Shown piece after piece: positions 17,549-25,804 of a stretch of 64,000 bases of DNA (positions are counted from its first letter, which is position 1; the number at the start of each line of letters is the position of its first letter). The notes beneath the pieces were generated by a model that saw nothing but the letters and a program-made list of their open reading frames with translations, had not been told where the DNA came from and made no database searches. The DNA lies in NCBI RefSeq assembly GCF_010731575.1, contig NZ_AP022617.1:682001-746000 (forward strand), written 5' to 3'. A program made the translations under genes and the position numbers. Origin of the DNA: Mycolicibacterium monacense (GTDB lineage: Bacteria; Actinomycetota; Actinomycetes; Mycobacteriales; Mycobacteriaceae).

Positions 17549-19534
17549 TCAGCGTGCCGCCACGTCCACCGGTTCCCGCCGCAGGACGACGGCCGTCACA
17601 TCATCGCGGTCCAGATCACCGTTCGCCCGCGCGCACAGGGCGTCGACCAACGCCTGCGGGCTCGTGCCGTGCTTCCGGGCGCACTGTGCCACGGCATCCG
17701 ACAGCCCTTCGACGGAGCCGCCCCACAGGTCCATCACGCCGTCGCTGACGAGGAGGATCGCGTCGCCGGGCTGGAGCGCTCCGCGCTTCTCGCCCCAGCC
17801 GCTGTCGAGCCCCACCGGCATATCGCTGGAGGCGGTGCGCTCCACCAGACCCGATCCGGTCCGGACGACGAAGTGCAGTCCGTGCCCGGCGTCGGCGACG
17901 CGGAAGTCGCCGGTGACGAGGTCGACGAGGACGTAGGTCAGCGTGATGAAGGCGCTGGTGCGTTGCAGGTCGTGATCGACGACCCCGGCCATGTGGCTCA
18001 CGGCGGCCGACGGACTGAGCTCGGGGTCGGTGGCGCGCAGCGCGGCTCTGGTCGCGGCGGCCAGCATTCCCGCGCCCATGCCCTTACCCATGACGTCGCC
18101 GAGGCTGAGGACCACGTGCGGGACCTGAACCCGGATGTCGTAGAAGTCCCCGCCGACCTGTCTGGCCGGCACCGAAGCCGCACCGGAAGTCCACCCGGGG
18201 GTGGGTGGGAGCGTCCCGGGCAGGAGGGCACGCTGCACTTCGGCGGCGCGCTCGAGTTCCTCCTGTTCCAGCCTGCGGGCGCGCATCGCCTCGGTGATGT
18301 CGTAGAACTGCAGCGCGAGGGTCCTGCTGTCCCCGTCGACGCTGATCGGGGAGATGCTGACGTTGAGGATCCGCTCGGTGCCGGTGGTCAGCGTCAGGCG
18401 CGCGTTGCCCTCGGTGAGCGCGTCGGCTTCCGCCGAGAGCGCGGCGGTGGCCTCCTCGCCCAACAGGTCGGTGAGCTCGGCCGACGCGTCGGCGAGACCG
18501 GGGATGATGGCCACCGCGGACTCGTTGGCGCGCAACACCTTCCATCCCGTGGCGGCACGGGTGGCGATCAGCATCCCGGCCACCGACGTTTCGAAGATCC
18601 GGCGGAACAACTCCTCGCTCTCGTTGAGGCGCCGTGCGGTGGTCCGCTCGTGGCCGACCGCGAGCGAGAGCGAGAGGAAGACGACCACCATCGACAGCTC
18701 GAAGACCTGCAGGACGAGGTTGCCCACCTCCGGTGCGAGGAGGTTGAACGCGAACGGCCCGGTGCCGTACGCGCTGCCGGCCGAGGCGATGACGGCGATC
18801 GCCAGCATCAGCAGGATCAGTTCCCGGGTCGTCAGTCGGATCGCCACCCACACCAGTGGCATGAAGGGGAGGAAGGACAGCGGCATTCCGGGGTTGAACG
18901 CGAACACGAAGGTGACCAGGCCCAGGGTCGTCACGACCTGCGCGACGGTCTCGACCGGACCCGCAGGCCGGGGGCGGCGCGGCAGGTGCATGAACAGCGG
19001 GACCAGCAGCAGCATCCCGGCCGCGTGCTTCGGCGCCGACGTGACGAACCGGATCCACGCCTCGGTGGAATCGGCGAGCAGGTAGGTGGCGCCGGCGCCG
19101 ACCACGTCGTAGACGATCGCCGCCGAGCCGACGGCCACCAGTAACCGGCCGAGGTCGCGCGGCTCCGACAGGCTCGGCAGGCGATCGTGGCGCCCCCTGA
19201 GGATGAGGGTGGCGATCACCATCTCGAGGGCGACGGCGAATGCGAGCGCGGTCGCGAGCGCGGCGGGCCGTCCCGCCCAGAGCAGGAGCGGAAGGGTGAT
19301 CGCGGCGACGGCGGCGGCCGGCGCCCACACGTGACGGCGCGGGAAGCGGATGCCCAACCCGACCGCGATCCCGGCGACGGGCCACCACGCCGTGCTGGCC
19401 AGCGCCGTCGGCTGGGTCACCAGCGACAGCCACCCGACGACGAGGACGGCGAACAGACACCCGACGACGAACACCACGGCCGGTTTTCGTGAGCGAACCC
19501 GGTGATCTCCCAGCGCCCCCTGATCAGGATCCAC
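17549..19534 (-). CDS. MASE1-PAS-SpoIIE family PP2C-type serine phosphatase
   Basis: A 661-residue membrane protein. It has an N-terminal MASE1-like sensor with about eight to ten hydrophobic segments (residues 18-300), a PAS-like domain (about 305-425), a short coiled linker and a C-terminal SpoIIE/PP2C phosphatase domain. In that last domain GGDFYDI, LGDVMGKGMGAGMLAA and VADAGHGLHFV supply the metal-binding aspartates. Such proteins dephosphorylate anti-anti-sigma factors in partner-switching pathways. No anti-sigma or STAS gene is adjacent, so the target is elsewhere. It starts at GTG 19534. Confidence 0.87.
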   Translation of the reverse strand: MDPDQGALGDHRVRSRKPAVVFVVGCLFAVLVVGWLSLVTQPTALASTAWWPVAGIAVGLGIRFPRRHVWAPAAAVAAITLPLLLWAGRPAALATALAFAVALEMVIATLILRGRHDRLPSLSEPRDLGRLLVAVGSAAIVYDVVGAGATYLLADSTEAWIRFVTSAPKHAAGMLLLVPLFMHLPRRPRPAGPVETVAQVVTTLGLVTFVFAFNPGMPLSFLPFMPLVWVAIRLTTRELILLMLAIAVIASAGSAYGTGPFAFNLLAPEVGNLVLQVFELSMVVVFLSLSLAVGHERTTARRLNESEELFRRIFETSVAGMLIATRAATGWKVLRANESAVAIIPGLADASAELTDLLGEEATAALSAEADALTEGNARLTLTTGTERILNVSISPISVDGDSRTLALQFYDITEAMRARRLEQEELERAAEVQRALLPGTLPPTPGWTSGAASVPARQVGGDFYDIRVQVPHVVLSLGDVMGKGMGAGMLAAATRAALRATDPELSPSAAVSHMAGVVDHDLQRTSAFITLTYVLVDLVTGDFRVADAGHGLHFVVRTGSGLVERTASSDMPVGLDSGWGEKRGALQPGDAILLVSDGVMDLWGGSVEGLSDAVAQCARKHGTSPQALVDALCARANGDLDRDDVTAVVLRREPVDVAAR

Positions 19535-19662
19535 CCGCTCACTTTTACACGCTGATCAACGCGAATGCGGGCGAGTGGGCGACCGGGTCGACGTGCGCGC
19601 GCGTCCTCGCGTAGTTAACTCCCCGGAATTCGTCGGCGCCCGCGCGTGCGTGACGGTTCACC

Positions 19663-19668
19663 TACCAT
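19663..19668 (+). promoter_or_regulatory. Leaderless-type -10 element for the APC permease
   Basis: TACCAT lies 7 nt before the ATG at 19676. It supports that start over the in-frame GTG at 19646. Confidence 0.45.
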
Positions 19669-19675
19669 CGCGGGC

Positions 19676-21022
19676 ATGAGGGCGCGCCGCATCACGCTCA
19701 CCCTCGGTTTCGCCTTCACCGTGATGGCAGATCCGGTCTCCTCCGTCGCCTACGCGATCGAGGCGACGCTGCGTTCGCTGAACGGCGATCTGGCACAACT
19801 GCTTCCCGCCATGGCGGCGGTCATTGCGATCATCGGCGTCATATCCGCGACCTATCACCAGTTGATCGGACGCTTCCCCGAGGGAGGTGGTGGTCCGGAC
19901 GGCGTTGCCCACGCCTTCGGTGAGGGCTGGGCATTCATCCCGCTGGGAGCACTGCTGGTCGACTTCACGCTCACCGTGGCGGTCAGCTGCGCGGCGGGCG
20001 CATCGGCCCTCATCGCCTATCTCCCCGGCCTGGCTTCACTGAGGATGCCGATCGGACTCGGGCTCGTCGTCGTGGTCGCCGCCGGCGTCCTGCTGGGCCA
20101 AGCCGGACGGATCGTCTTCGCGGTTGCGACCCTGGCTTTCATCGTGCTGTCGATGTGGGTGATCTTTTCCGGTGTCACCGCGTCGACGAGTTCTCCTGCG
20201 CCAGACGGTGTCAGCGTCGAAACGACACCCATGCTGTACGGCGCGGGACTGGCCCCTGTGCTCCTCGCCATCCCGCTGGGTATGGCGTTGGCAACCGGAG
20301 TCGAGGCGCCCTCGAATGCGATCGCCCAGCTGCCGCAGCTCGACGATCGCGGACGGCGCCGGCTCGGACGCCTCACGCTCTGGTTGATGATCGGGATCGT
20401 CGGCGCATTGACGGTCTCCTTCGCCGCGCTCGCCGTCAGACTCGGGACGGATCTTCCCCCGGGTGATTCCACCTTGATCGCCGAAGTCGCGCGGCGCGCA
20501 ACCGGCGGCGGCCCGCTGTTCGCGGCCTTTCAGGCCAGCAGCGCACTGCTTCTCCTTTCCGCTGCTGCGTCCTCGTATCTGGCCGGATCGGGCGTACTCA
20601 AGGCGTTGGCGAGTTTCGGCAGGCCCGGCGAAGGCCTGGTTCCGATCCGGTTCGCGCGAATCAACAGGTTCTTGGTACCCGAGTGGGGTGTCGCCCTGGT
20701 CTTGGTGTCCTCAGCGGCCCTCGTCGCCGCCGGTGGACGCGAGCAGCGCCTGGTGGGTTTCTATGCCGTGGCCGTCTTCGCCAGCTTCCTGGCGGCGACG
20801 ATCGCGTGCGCGCGCCTGTCCTACCGCGACGGCCGGCGTGCTGCACTGACGGTGAACGTCATCGGAGCGGTCTTGGTCGCGACGATCCTCATCATGAACG
20901 CGACGCGCCTCGACGGGTTGCTGGCGTTGCTCGCATCGGGTGGCGTGGCTGTCTACTTGTGGCGCATGTGGGTGTCACGAGGTCGGCCGGGTGGCGTGGC
21001 CGCTGCCGCCGGAAGCGGCTAG
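19676..21022 (+). CDS. APC-superfamily amino acid permease-like protein
   Basis: A 448-residue polytopic membrane protein with about twelve helices. The N-terminal FAFTVMADPVSSVAYAIEA and the EGGGGPDGVAHAFG loop are like those of APC-family amino acid/polyamine transporters. The extreme C-terminus is Arg/Gly-rich. It is the last chromosomal gene before the integrated element: its stop is 42 bp from the attL core. The substrate cannot be deduced. Confidence 0.8.
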   Translation: MRARRITLTLGFAFTVMADPVSSVAYAIEATLRSLNGDLAQLLPAMAAVIAIIGVISATYHQLIGRFPEGGGGPDGVAHAFGEGWAFIPLGALLVDFTLTVAVSCAAGASALIAYLPGLASLRMPIGLGLVVVVAAGVLLGQAGRIVFAVATLAFIVLSMWVIFSGVTASTSSPAPDGVSVETTPMLYGAGLAPVLLAIPLGMALATGVEAPSNAIAQLPQLDDRGRRRLGRLTLWLMIGIVGALTVSFAALAVRLGTDLPPGDSTLIAEVARRATGGGPLFAAFQASSALLLLSAAASSYLAGSGVLKALASFGRPGEGLVPIRFARINRFLVPEWGVALVLVSSAALVAAGGREQRLVGFYAVAVFASFLAATIACARLSYRDGRRAALTVNVIGAVLVATILIMNATRLDGLLALLASGGVAVYLWRMWVSRGRPGGVAAAAGSG

Positions 21023-21039
21023 CCGCCTGCGGCTCAGAC

Positions 21040-21158
21040 CCGCTGGTAAATGGCGGTTTCGGTGTGGTGCCCCCGGCAGGATTCGAATTTGCCGATCAGC
21101 ACCGCGCAATCCTGCCGGTGACCACCACGAACTTGCCCGTACCTGCATTTACCAGCGG
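21040..21158. repeat. Nested inverted repeats around the attL core
   Basis: A 13-bp sequence CCGCTGGTAAATG (21040-21052) recurs inverted at 21146-21158. Inside it, CCGGCAGGATT (21073-21083, part of the att core) recurs inverted at 21109-21119. The arms are spaced 20 and 26 nt from the inner pair, giving an imperfect large palindrome. The inner right-hand copies may be integrase or excisionase binding sites; the outer left arm lies on the chromosomal side of the core. Confidence 0.7.
21065..21087. repeat. attL: 23-bp copy of the tRNA-Arg 3' end
   Basis: These 23 bases are identical to 41388-41410, the T-loop to CCA end of the tRNA-Arg gene, and identity stops on both sides. It lies 156 bp before the integrase start. 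It is therefore the left attachment site. Confidence 0.92.
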
Positions 21159-21243
21159 ATATCGCCTTTGCGAACTGCGAGGTTCTGTCGGGTTCCTATA
21201 GGATGACTATTGCACGGAGATTGCACGGCGACGGGAGTGGAGC

Positions 21244-22407
21244 ATGGCAGGACAGCGGGCGGCCGCGAAGTCGGAGCGCACGCGGCGGTCGTTCGGGCGG
21301 ATGCGCCAATTGCCCTCGGGCCGGTGGCAGGCGAGCTACCTCCACAACGGCGCGGTCTATAAGGCGCTGGCCACGTTCCCCACCAAGAGCAGCGCGGGTC
21401 ATTGGTTGCAGGCCGAGGAGGATCTAATCGACCTCGACCGCCGCCGACCGGGGGAGTGGACACCGCCCGCCGAACGCGCCGCCCGCCGACAGGCCGAGAA
21501 GCTGACGTTGCGCACCTACGCCAACACGTGGCTGGACAACAAGACGAAGCTGGCGCGCCGCACCCGCGACAACTACCGGGGCCACCTCGACAACCACATC
21601 CTCCCCGTCCTCGGCGACCTCGGACTGGCCGAGATCACGCCCGAGCACGTCCGCACGTGGTTCGCCGGGTTGGGCACCGAGCATGACACGCGCAACGCGC
21701 AGGCGTACGCGATCCTCAACGGGGTGTTCAACACCGCCGTGGCCGACGACCTGATCGAGCGCAATCCGTGCCGGATCAAGGGCGCGGCACAGGTGAAGCA
21801 CGCCAAGCGCTCGGTGGTGTTGCTCGACGCCGCCCAACTGACCGAGTTGGCGGCGGCGATGCCCGACGACGCGCGCCTGGCCGTGCTGCTGGCCGGGTGG
21901 TGCGCGTTGCGCAAGGGGGAGGTGTTCGCGCTGCGCCGCTGCGACATAGCCGCCGACGGGTCCACCGTTCGCATCGAACGGGCCGTGACGTACCGGGAGG
22001 GCAAGTTCGAGGTGGGGCCGACCAAGACGCGCGAGTCGCGGCGCGTGGTGTCGGTGCCGCCGCACGTTCGGCCCGCCGTTGTGGACCACCTCGCGCGCCA
22101 CGTCGGCGAGGGGGACGAGGCGCTGGTGTTCACCGAACCGTCCACCGGATCGTTCGCCGGGGAGAAGCGGTTCCGCACGGCGTGGGAGGCCGCGCGCGAG
22201 GCAATCGGGCAGCCGCAGTTGCATTTCCACGACCTGCGCCATGCGGGTGGCGTGATGGCCGCGCAGGCGGGCGCAACGCTGCGCGAAGTGATGGACCGGC
22301 TCGGCCACACCTCGCCGAACATGGCCATGCGCTACCAACACACCGCCGAAGGACGTGCCGCCGCGCTTGCCGACAAACTTTCCGCGCTAGCCGCGACAAA
22401 CCCGTAA
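21244..22407 (+). CDS. int: Tyrosine site-specific integrase
   Basis: A 387-residue phage-type integrase. It has an N-terminal arm-binding region (SFGRMRQLPSGRWQASY), a core-binding SAM-like domain (about residues 88-175) and a catalytic domain. Visible catalytic residues are Arg223 in CALRKGEVFAL, His329 and Arg332 in HFHDLRHAG, His355 in LGHTSPNMAMRYQH and the nucleophile Tyr364. GGGAGTGGAGC precedes the ATG. Upstream, ATTGCACGG occurs twice 11 bp apart (21209-21217 and 21220-21228), possible arm-type sites. Its location beside attL and the match of attR to tRNA-Arg imply it catalysed this integration. Confidence 0.95.
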   Translation: MAGQRAAAKSERTRRSFGRMRQLPSGRWQASYLHNGAVYKALATFPTKSSAGHWLQAEEDLIDLDRRRPGEWTPPAERAARRQAEKLTLRTYANTWLDNKTKLARRTRDNYRGHLDNHILPVLGDLGLAEITPEHVRTWFAGLGTEHDTRNAQAYAILNGVFNTAVADDLIERNPCRIKGAAQVKHAKRSVVLLDAAQLTELAAAMPDDARLAVLLAGWCALRKGEVFALRRCDIAADGSTVRIERAVTYREGKFEVGPTKTRESRRVVSVPPHVRPAVVDHLARHVGEGDEALVFTEPSTGSFAGEKRFRTAWEAAREAIGQPQLHFHDLRHAGGVMAAQAGATLREVMDRLGHTSPNMAMRYQHTAEGRAAALADKLSALAATNP

Positions 22408-22415
22408 ACGTCGGG
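22401..22415 (+). promoter_or_regulatory. Repeated operator-like motif, copy 1
   Basis: CCCGTAAACGTCGGG, an imperfect dyad (CCCG-N7-CGGG), overlaps the integrase stop codon. The same 15-mer is at 25247-25261 and, inverted, at 30071-30085 and 34567-34581. The exact recurrence at module boundaries of the element suggests a site for an element-encoded regulator. Confidence 0.6.
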
Positions 22416-22456
22416 AAACTAAACTCCAACGCGCACAACCTAATTCGTTCGGCGTG

Positions 22457-22519
22457 TTCCGCGCGGAATGTGGCGAAACCCCGCGAACCCGCGCTATATT
22501 TGCGGCGTTACAGCGCGGG
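22457..22519. promoter_or_regulatory. Dyads between int and xis-like genes
   Basis: The 12-bp perfect palindrome TTCCGCGCGGAA is at 22457-22468. Further on, CCCGCGCT (22488-22495) pairs with AGCGCGGG (22512-22519), flanking an AT-rich TATATT. They may be a terminator for int or control elements for the xis-like gene. Confidence 0.4.
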
Positions 22520-22592
22520 ATTGGCCCGCCATGACCCGAGGCGTCCAACCCGGCCTCCTCGGATTACGGCGAGGTCAGAGGAGAGACCCGAA

Positions 22593-22817
22593 GTGTCCAC
22601 CCGCACAACCACACCCACCCCCGAGTACGAATCGCTGCGATCTGCCGCCGCGCGCACCGGCTACTCGGTGTTCACGTTCCGCGAGAAGATCGCCAGCGGC
22701 GAGCTGCCCGCCTACCGGATCAGCGACAAGCCGGGCAGCGCGATGCGCGTCAAAGTCGCCGATGTCAACGCGCTGCTGCGCCCGGTCATTCCTGTGGAGA
22801 TTCAGGCCGCGCGGTGA
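22593..22817 (+). CDS. Excisionase-like helix-turn-helix protein
   Basis: A 74-residue protein with a MerR/excisionase-type winged HTH: ESLRSAAARTGYSVFTFREKIASGELPAYRIS, then MRVKVADVNALLRPV, where basic residues precede the recognition and wing segments. Size, fold type and position two genes after attL fit a recombination directionality factor (Xis/AlpA-like), which would bias the integrase towards excision. It could also be a small transcriptional regulator. The GTG start is preceded by GAGGAGAG. Too divergent to name a specific family. Confidence 0.7.
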   Translation: MSTRTTTPTPEYESLRSAAARTGYSVFTFREKIASGELPAYRISDKPGSAMRVKVADVNALLRPVIPVEIQAAR

Positions 22818-22859
22818 GTGGCCACACATTAAAACTCAACGCGCACATACCCGTAACGC

Positions 22860-22919
22860 AGTGGTGCCGCACCAGCCGCGTGCTTGGCTTCGCCCGCGAT
22901 GTGCCGGTGCGGCACCACT
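22860..22919. promoter_or_regulatory. 14-bp inverted repeat in the leader of the rep gene
   Basis: Positions 22860-22873 (AGTGGTGCCGCACC) are perfectly complementary to 22906-22919 across a 32-nt loop, ending 34 nt before the rep ATG. It could be an attenuator, an operator, or a structure used in replication. Confidence 0.6.
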
Positions 22920-22953
22920 TCCAAGGACTCCCCATCGCCGCGAAGTAGGAGAC

Positions 22954-24717
22954 ATGACCGAGAATACCTCCCCGACTGGCAAGCAGGCCGGCGCCACCGA
23001 TGAGGCCACCGCCATCAACGGTCACCGCAGCCGTGCCGACGCCCTCCTCGCCGCCATGCCCGCCGACTTCGGCAAGGCCACCGCCCGGCGGCGGGCCGAC
23101 GATGCGCCGCCCGCCGCCGAGGACGATGGCAAGACCGACGTAAACGGTCTGCGCCCCGGCGACGAGGGGTACCAGCCGTTCAACACCCGGGGCGCCAACG
23201 CCAAGCACGCCACCGCTGCGAAGGCGCAGGAGGCCAGCGAGAAACGGCTGAAACGGTGGGCGTCTCGCCGCTACCCGGTGTCGATTCTCGACGGGCGCAC
23301 CGAGCCGTGGGCGCGCGCAATCGCCGCCGACATCGCGCGCCGCAACGCCGGGCGCGATCCGGTCAAGGACGCGCCGGACGTGATGTTCAGCGGGGACAAG
23401 GCGGTGAAGGTGGGCGCGACCGACGCCCACCTCACCGCGATGCCGGAACTGACGCCCGAAGAGATCGGCGCGTTGAAGATCGAGGCGGCGGCGATCCGCG
23501 AGTACCACCGGGCACAGGTGCGCCGGAAGGCTGCGGCGATGGCGACCCCGCGCCACCCCCTGGCCGAGGTCATCCGCCACGTCTCCGACATGGCCAACGA
23601 CCCGCCGACCGGCACCCTCATCGACGGGCTGATCTACGAGCAGACGGTCACTCACTGGGTCGGCGACGGCGGCACCTACAAGACGTTCACCGTGCTCGCA
23701 CTGGCGTGCTCGGTGGCGGCGGGCCGCGACTTCACCCACCAACTCAAGGTGCCGCAGAAGCACTCGGTGCTGTACTTCTGCGCCGAGCGCCGCCACTACG
23801 GCATGGGCGCGGATGTCGCCGCGTGGTGCCAGCGCGCCGGGCTCGACATCGCCAGCCTGGACCTCCTCGGTTGGGACGACGTGGTGCAATTGGCCGACGA
23901 CGAGTGGATGGCCGAGTTGGTCGAGTTCGTGAAGGCGCGGGGCATCAAACTCATCGTGTTCGACACCCAGCGCAAGGCCACCAGGGGCATCGAGGAGAAC
24001 TCGTCCACCGACATCGGCGCGGCGCTGGCCAACGCCCAGAAGTTGGCGATGGAGGCGAACGCGGCGGTCATCGTCATCCACCACACCGCGCGCGGCCAGG
24101 ACCACGCCCGAGGGTCCAGCGTGGGGCGGGACGACACCGACGCGACGGTGGTGCAGAAGGCGACCGGCCCGAACGAGGCCGAGTTCGTCATCGACAAGCA
24201 CAAATCCGAGGCCACCGGCACGCGCTACCCGGTGAAGGTCGAGAAGGTGGCCGGGACGATGCCGCCCACCGAGGGCCGAGCCGGGTACGGCTACACGACC
24301 CTGGTGGCCACCGCGCGCGACCCGCTGACGATGAACGAGACCGCCGACAAGGTGGCGGCGGCGCTGGCCCAAGACGACAAGATTCTGGTGGCGGTCGTCA
24401 ACGACGCCGACGACGGCCCGCTGTCGCCTGCGGAGGTGACCCGCCGCGCCCAGGCGCGCGGGTGCGAACTCGGCAAGGACGCGGTGGGCACGCACCTCGC
24501 GCGGTTGGCCAAGGACAACTACGGGCGTCTGGTGACCCAGCACGTCAACCCGACCAACGGGCGGCGCACCTACTCGCCGAAGTCGGCTCCGCCCGACGCC
24601 GACGACACCGCCGACGTGAGCGCCGAGGTGGTGGACCTGGCGACACGGCGGCGCGGTGGGAAGTCGTCGCAGAAGGCCACCCCGAAGTCGCCGGAGACGC
24701 CGCCGCCGACCGACTGA
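22954..24717 (+). CDS. RepA-like AAA/RecA-fold replication ATPase
   Basis: A 587-residue protein. The N-terminal 200 residues are charged and Ala-rich without a recognised domain. A RecA-fold ATPase of the AAA_25/RepA-helicase type follows: Walker A GDGGTYKT at 237-244 and Walker B IKLIVFDTQ at 331-339, with the later VIVIHHTARGQDHARGSS loop typical of this family. The C-terminus may hold a winged helix (LSPAEVTRRAQARGCELGKDAVGTHLARL). Such proteins serve as replication helicase or initiator in actinophages and satellites such as phiRv1/phiRv2. AGGAG precedes the ATG. The iteron-like region lies directly downstream. Confidence 0.85.
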   Translation: MTENTSPTGKQAGATDEATAINGHRSRADALLAAMPADFGKATARRRADDAPPAAEDDGKTDVNGLRPGDEGYQPFNTRGANAKHATAAKAQEASEKRLKRWASRRYPVSILDGRTEPWARAIAADIARRNAGRDPVKDAPDVMFSGDKAVKVGATDAHLTAMPELTPEEIGALKIEAAAIREYHRAQVRRKAAAMATPRHPLAEVIRHVSDMANDPPTGTLIDGLIYEQTVTHWVGDGGTYKTFTVLALACSVAAGRDFTHQLKVPQKHSVLYFCAERRHYGMGADVAAWCQRAGLDIASLDLLGWDDVVQLADDEWMAELVEFVKARGIKLIVFDTQRKATRGIEENSSTDIGAALANAQKLAMEANAAVIVIHHTARGQDHARGSSVGRDDTDATVVQKATGPNEAEFVIDKHKSEATGTRYPVKVEKVAGTMPPTEGRAGYGYTTLVATARDPLTMNETADKVAAALAQDDKILVAVVNDADDGPLSPAEVTRRAQARGCELGKDAVGTHLARLAKDNYGRLVTQHVNPTNGRRTYSPKSAPPDADDTADVSAEVVDLATRRRGGKSSQKATPKSPETPPPTD

Positions 24718-24839
24718 GCGCGCAGCAAACATGCGGTCAGAGCGTCGACGTCAAACTTCGCGGCGCAGCCGCGAACTTAGCCAGCAACCCGCGAACACCT
24801 GGTCAGCGTCATTCTAAATGTTAACCACGGAGGTGAATC

Positions 24840-24980
24840 ATGGGCGCAACGGTCACCCGGCGCGCGTCGAATATGCGTTTGCGCAGGTCAGAGCATCGCA
24901 ACTTCGCGGCATCGGGTCACCGCGAAATGAGCCGCGAAATCGGGGTCCACGGCATTCGCGGCAATGCCGACGTGCTCTAA
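24840..24980 (+). CDS. Possible 46-residue basic small protein
   Basis: A short frame from ATG 24840 to TAA 24980 is preceded by a near-ideal GGAGGTGA Shine-Dalgarno sequence. The product is basic (starts MGATVTRRASNMRLRRSEHR) and has no recognisable domain. It lies inside the TTCGCG-rich segment, so it may be a DNA-binding peptide, or the frame may be incidental. The ribosome binding site is the main support. Confidence 0.35.
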   Translation: MGATVTRRASNMRLRRSEHRNFAASGHREMSREIGVHGIRGNADVL

Positions 24981-25246
24981 ATATGCCCTCTGACCTGGGG
25001 TTCGCGTATGTTCGCGGTTTTGCCGATGAACAGTTCCCGCTTCGCGGGTGTTCGCGGCCCCGCTATAGGGATAGCGGGACGCACCCGAGAGGGCCGGGTT
25101 TGGAGGGTGGCCGTCGAAACCGAACATCGACCTCGACACCGCATCCGACGGGCGCGGTGGCGGCGGACAGTGGCGGCGGACAGTGGACCGGGCGGCGGCG
25201 GTGCGGGCGGGCGGTGGCACCGAAATGACCGCAGCCACACCACAAT

Positions 25247-25261
25247 CCCGTAAACGTCGGG
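25247..25261 (+). promoter_or_regulatory. Repeated operator-like motif, copy 2
   Basis: An exact copy of CCCGTAAACGTCGGG lies 39 bp upstream of the small-terminase-like gene. As at copy 1, CCTAATT follows about 30-40 bp after the start of the motif (25278-25284). Confidence 0.6.
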
Positions 25262-25300
25262 TACTGACGAAGACGGACCTAATTGCCCCACAATGGCCAC

Positions 25301-25804
25301 ATGGCCAAACCAGGACCGGCGATGAGCCGCGAGGACAGCCGCCGCCGCGCCGAGCGTGCGCGCTGGCTGCGCGGCACCGGCAAGACGTGGCAGCAGATCG
25401 CCGACTCCGAAGGGTTCCGGTCGCGGCGGGCGGCGCAGTTGGCGGTGGCCCGCCTGGTCGAGTCCGAACCCGCCGACAACCCCGCCGCGTTGCGCCGCAC
25501 CGCCACCGACGGGCTGCGCATCACCAAGTCGGTGCTGTTCGCCGGTCTCGCCGAGGCGAAGCAGTCGGGCGACCACCAGGCGGTGGTGTCCTACGCCCGC
25601 GCCATCGGCGACAACATCGACAAGGACGCCAAGATCAACGGGTTGCACGTGCCCGTCGCCCAGCAGGTGGACGTGAACGTCAGCCACGACGCCACCGCCA
25701 TCATCGACCGCATGGAGTCCGAACTGCTGGCGTTGGTCGCCCAGCGTGAGCAGCCGTCGGCAATCGCCAGCGGCAACGTCATCGACGCGGAGGTAATCCG
25801 ATGA
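25301..25804 (+). CDS. HTH protein resembling a phage terminase small subunit
   Basis: A 167-residue protein. The N-terminal part is basic (REDSRRRAERARWLRGTGKTWQQIADSEGFRSRRAAQLAVARLVE), an apparent helix-turn-helix like those that let small terminase subunits bind pac/cos DNA. The C-terminal half is helical and acidic with no clear motif. It starts ATG 25301 and overlaps the next gene by four bases (ATGA). The element encodes a large terminase 12 kb away, which makes a small-terminase role plausible. A transcriptional regulator is an equally simple reading of the HTH. Confidence 0.5.
   Translation: MAKPGPAMSREDSRRRAERARWLRGTGKTWQQIADSEGFRSRRAAQLAVARLVESEPADNPAALRRTATDGLRITKSVLFAGLAEAKQSGDHQAVVSYARAIGDNIDKDAKINGLHVPVAQQVDVNVSHDATAIIDRMESELLALVAQREQPSAIASGNVIDAEVIR

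Larger units (their letters stand above)
22425..22848. repeat. Two direct copies of an AACTC(C)AACGCGCACA motif flanking xis
   Basis: AAACTCCAACGCGCACA near 22429-22446 and AAACTCAACGCGCACA near 22831-22847 flank the excisionase-like gene. Each has an ACCCGTAA-type sequence nearby. They may be binding sites shared by an integration/replication regulator. Confidence 0.45.
24718..25300 (+). other. 583-bp mostly non-coding segment after rep, candidate replication origin
   Basis: The hexamer TTCGCG (either strand) occurs eleven times between 24757 and 25056: 24757, 24770, 24790, 24903, 24921, 24933, 24955, 25001, 25011, 25041 and 25051. The segment also has a TTCGCGGC/GCCGCGAA hairpin (24757-24775), a CCCGCTAT/ATAGCGGG hairpin (25059-25078) and AT-rich patches (24811-24826, 24975-24987) in otherwise GC-rich DNA. 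A longer direct repeat beginning GGTCAGAGC and ending AACTTCGCGGC occurs near 24735 and 24886. Iteron-like repeats next to an initiator gene suggest an origin; this is inference. Confidence 0.5.

Noticed and set aside
24818..25228. A 136-codon frame (MLTTEVNHGR...) across the TTCGCG region
   Set aside because: No ribosome binding site, Arg/Gly/Pro-rich product, and it crosses the hairpins and repeats; more likely non-coding.
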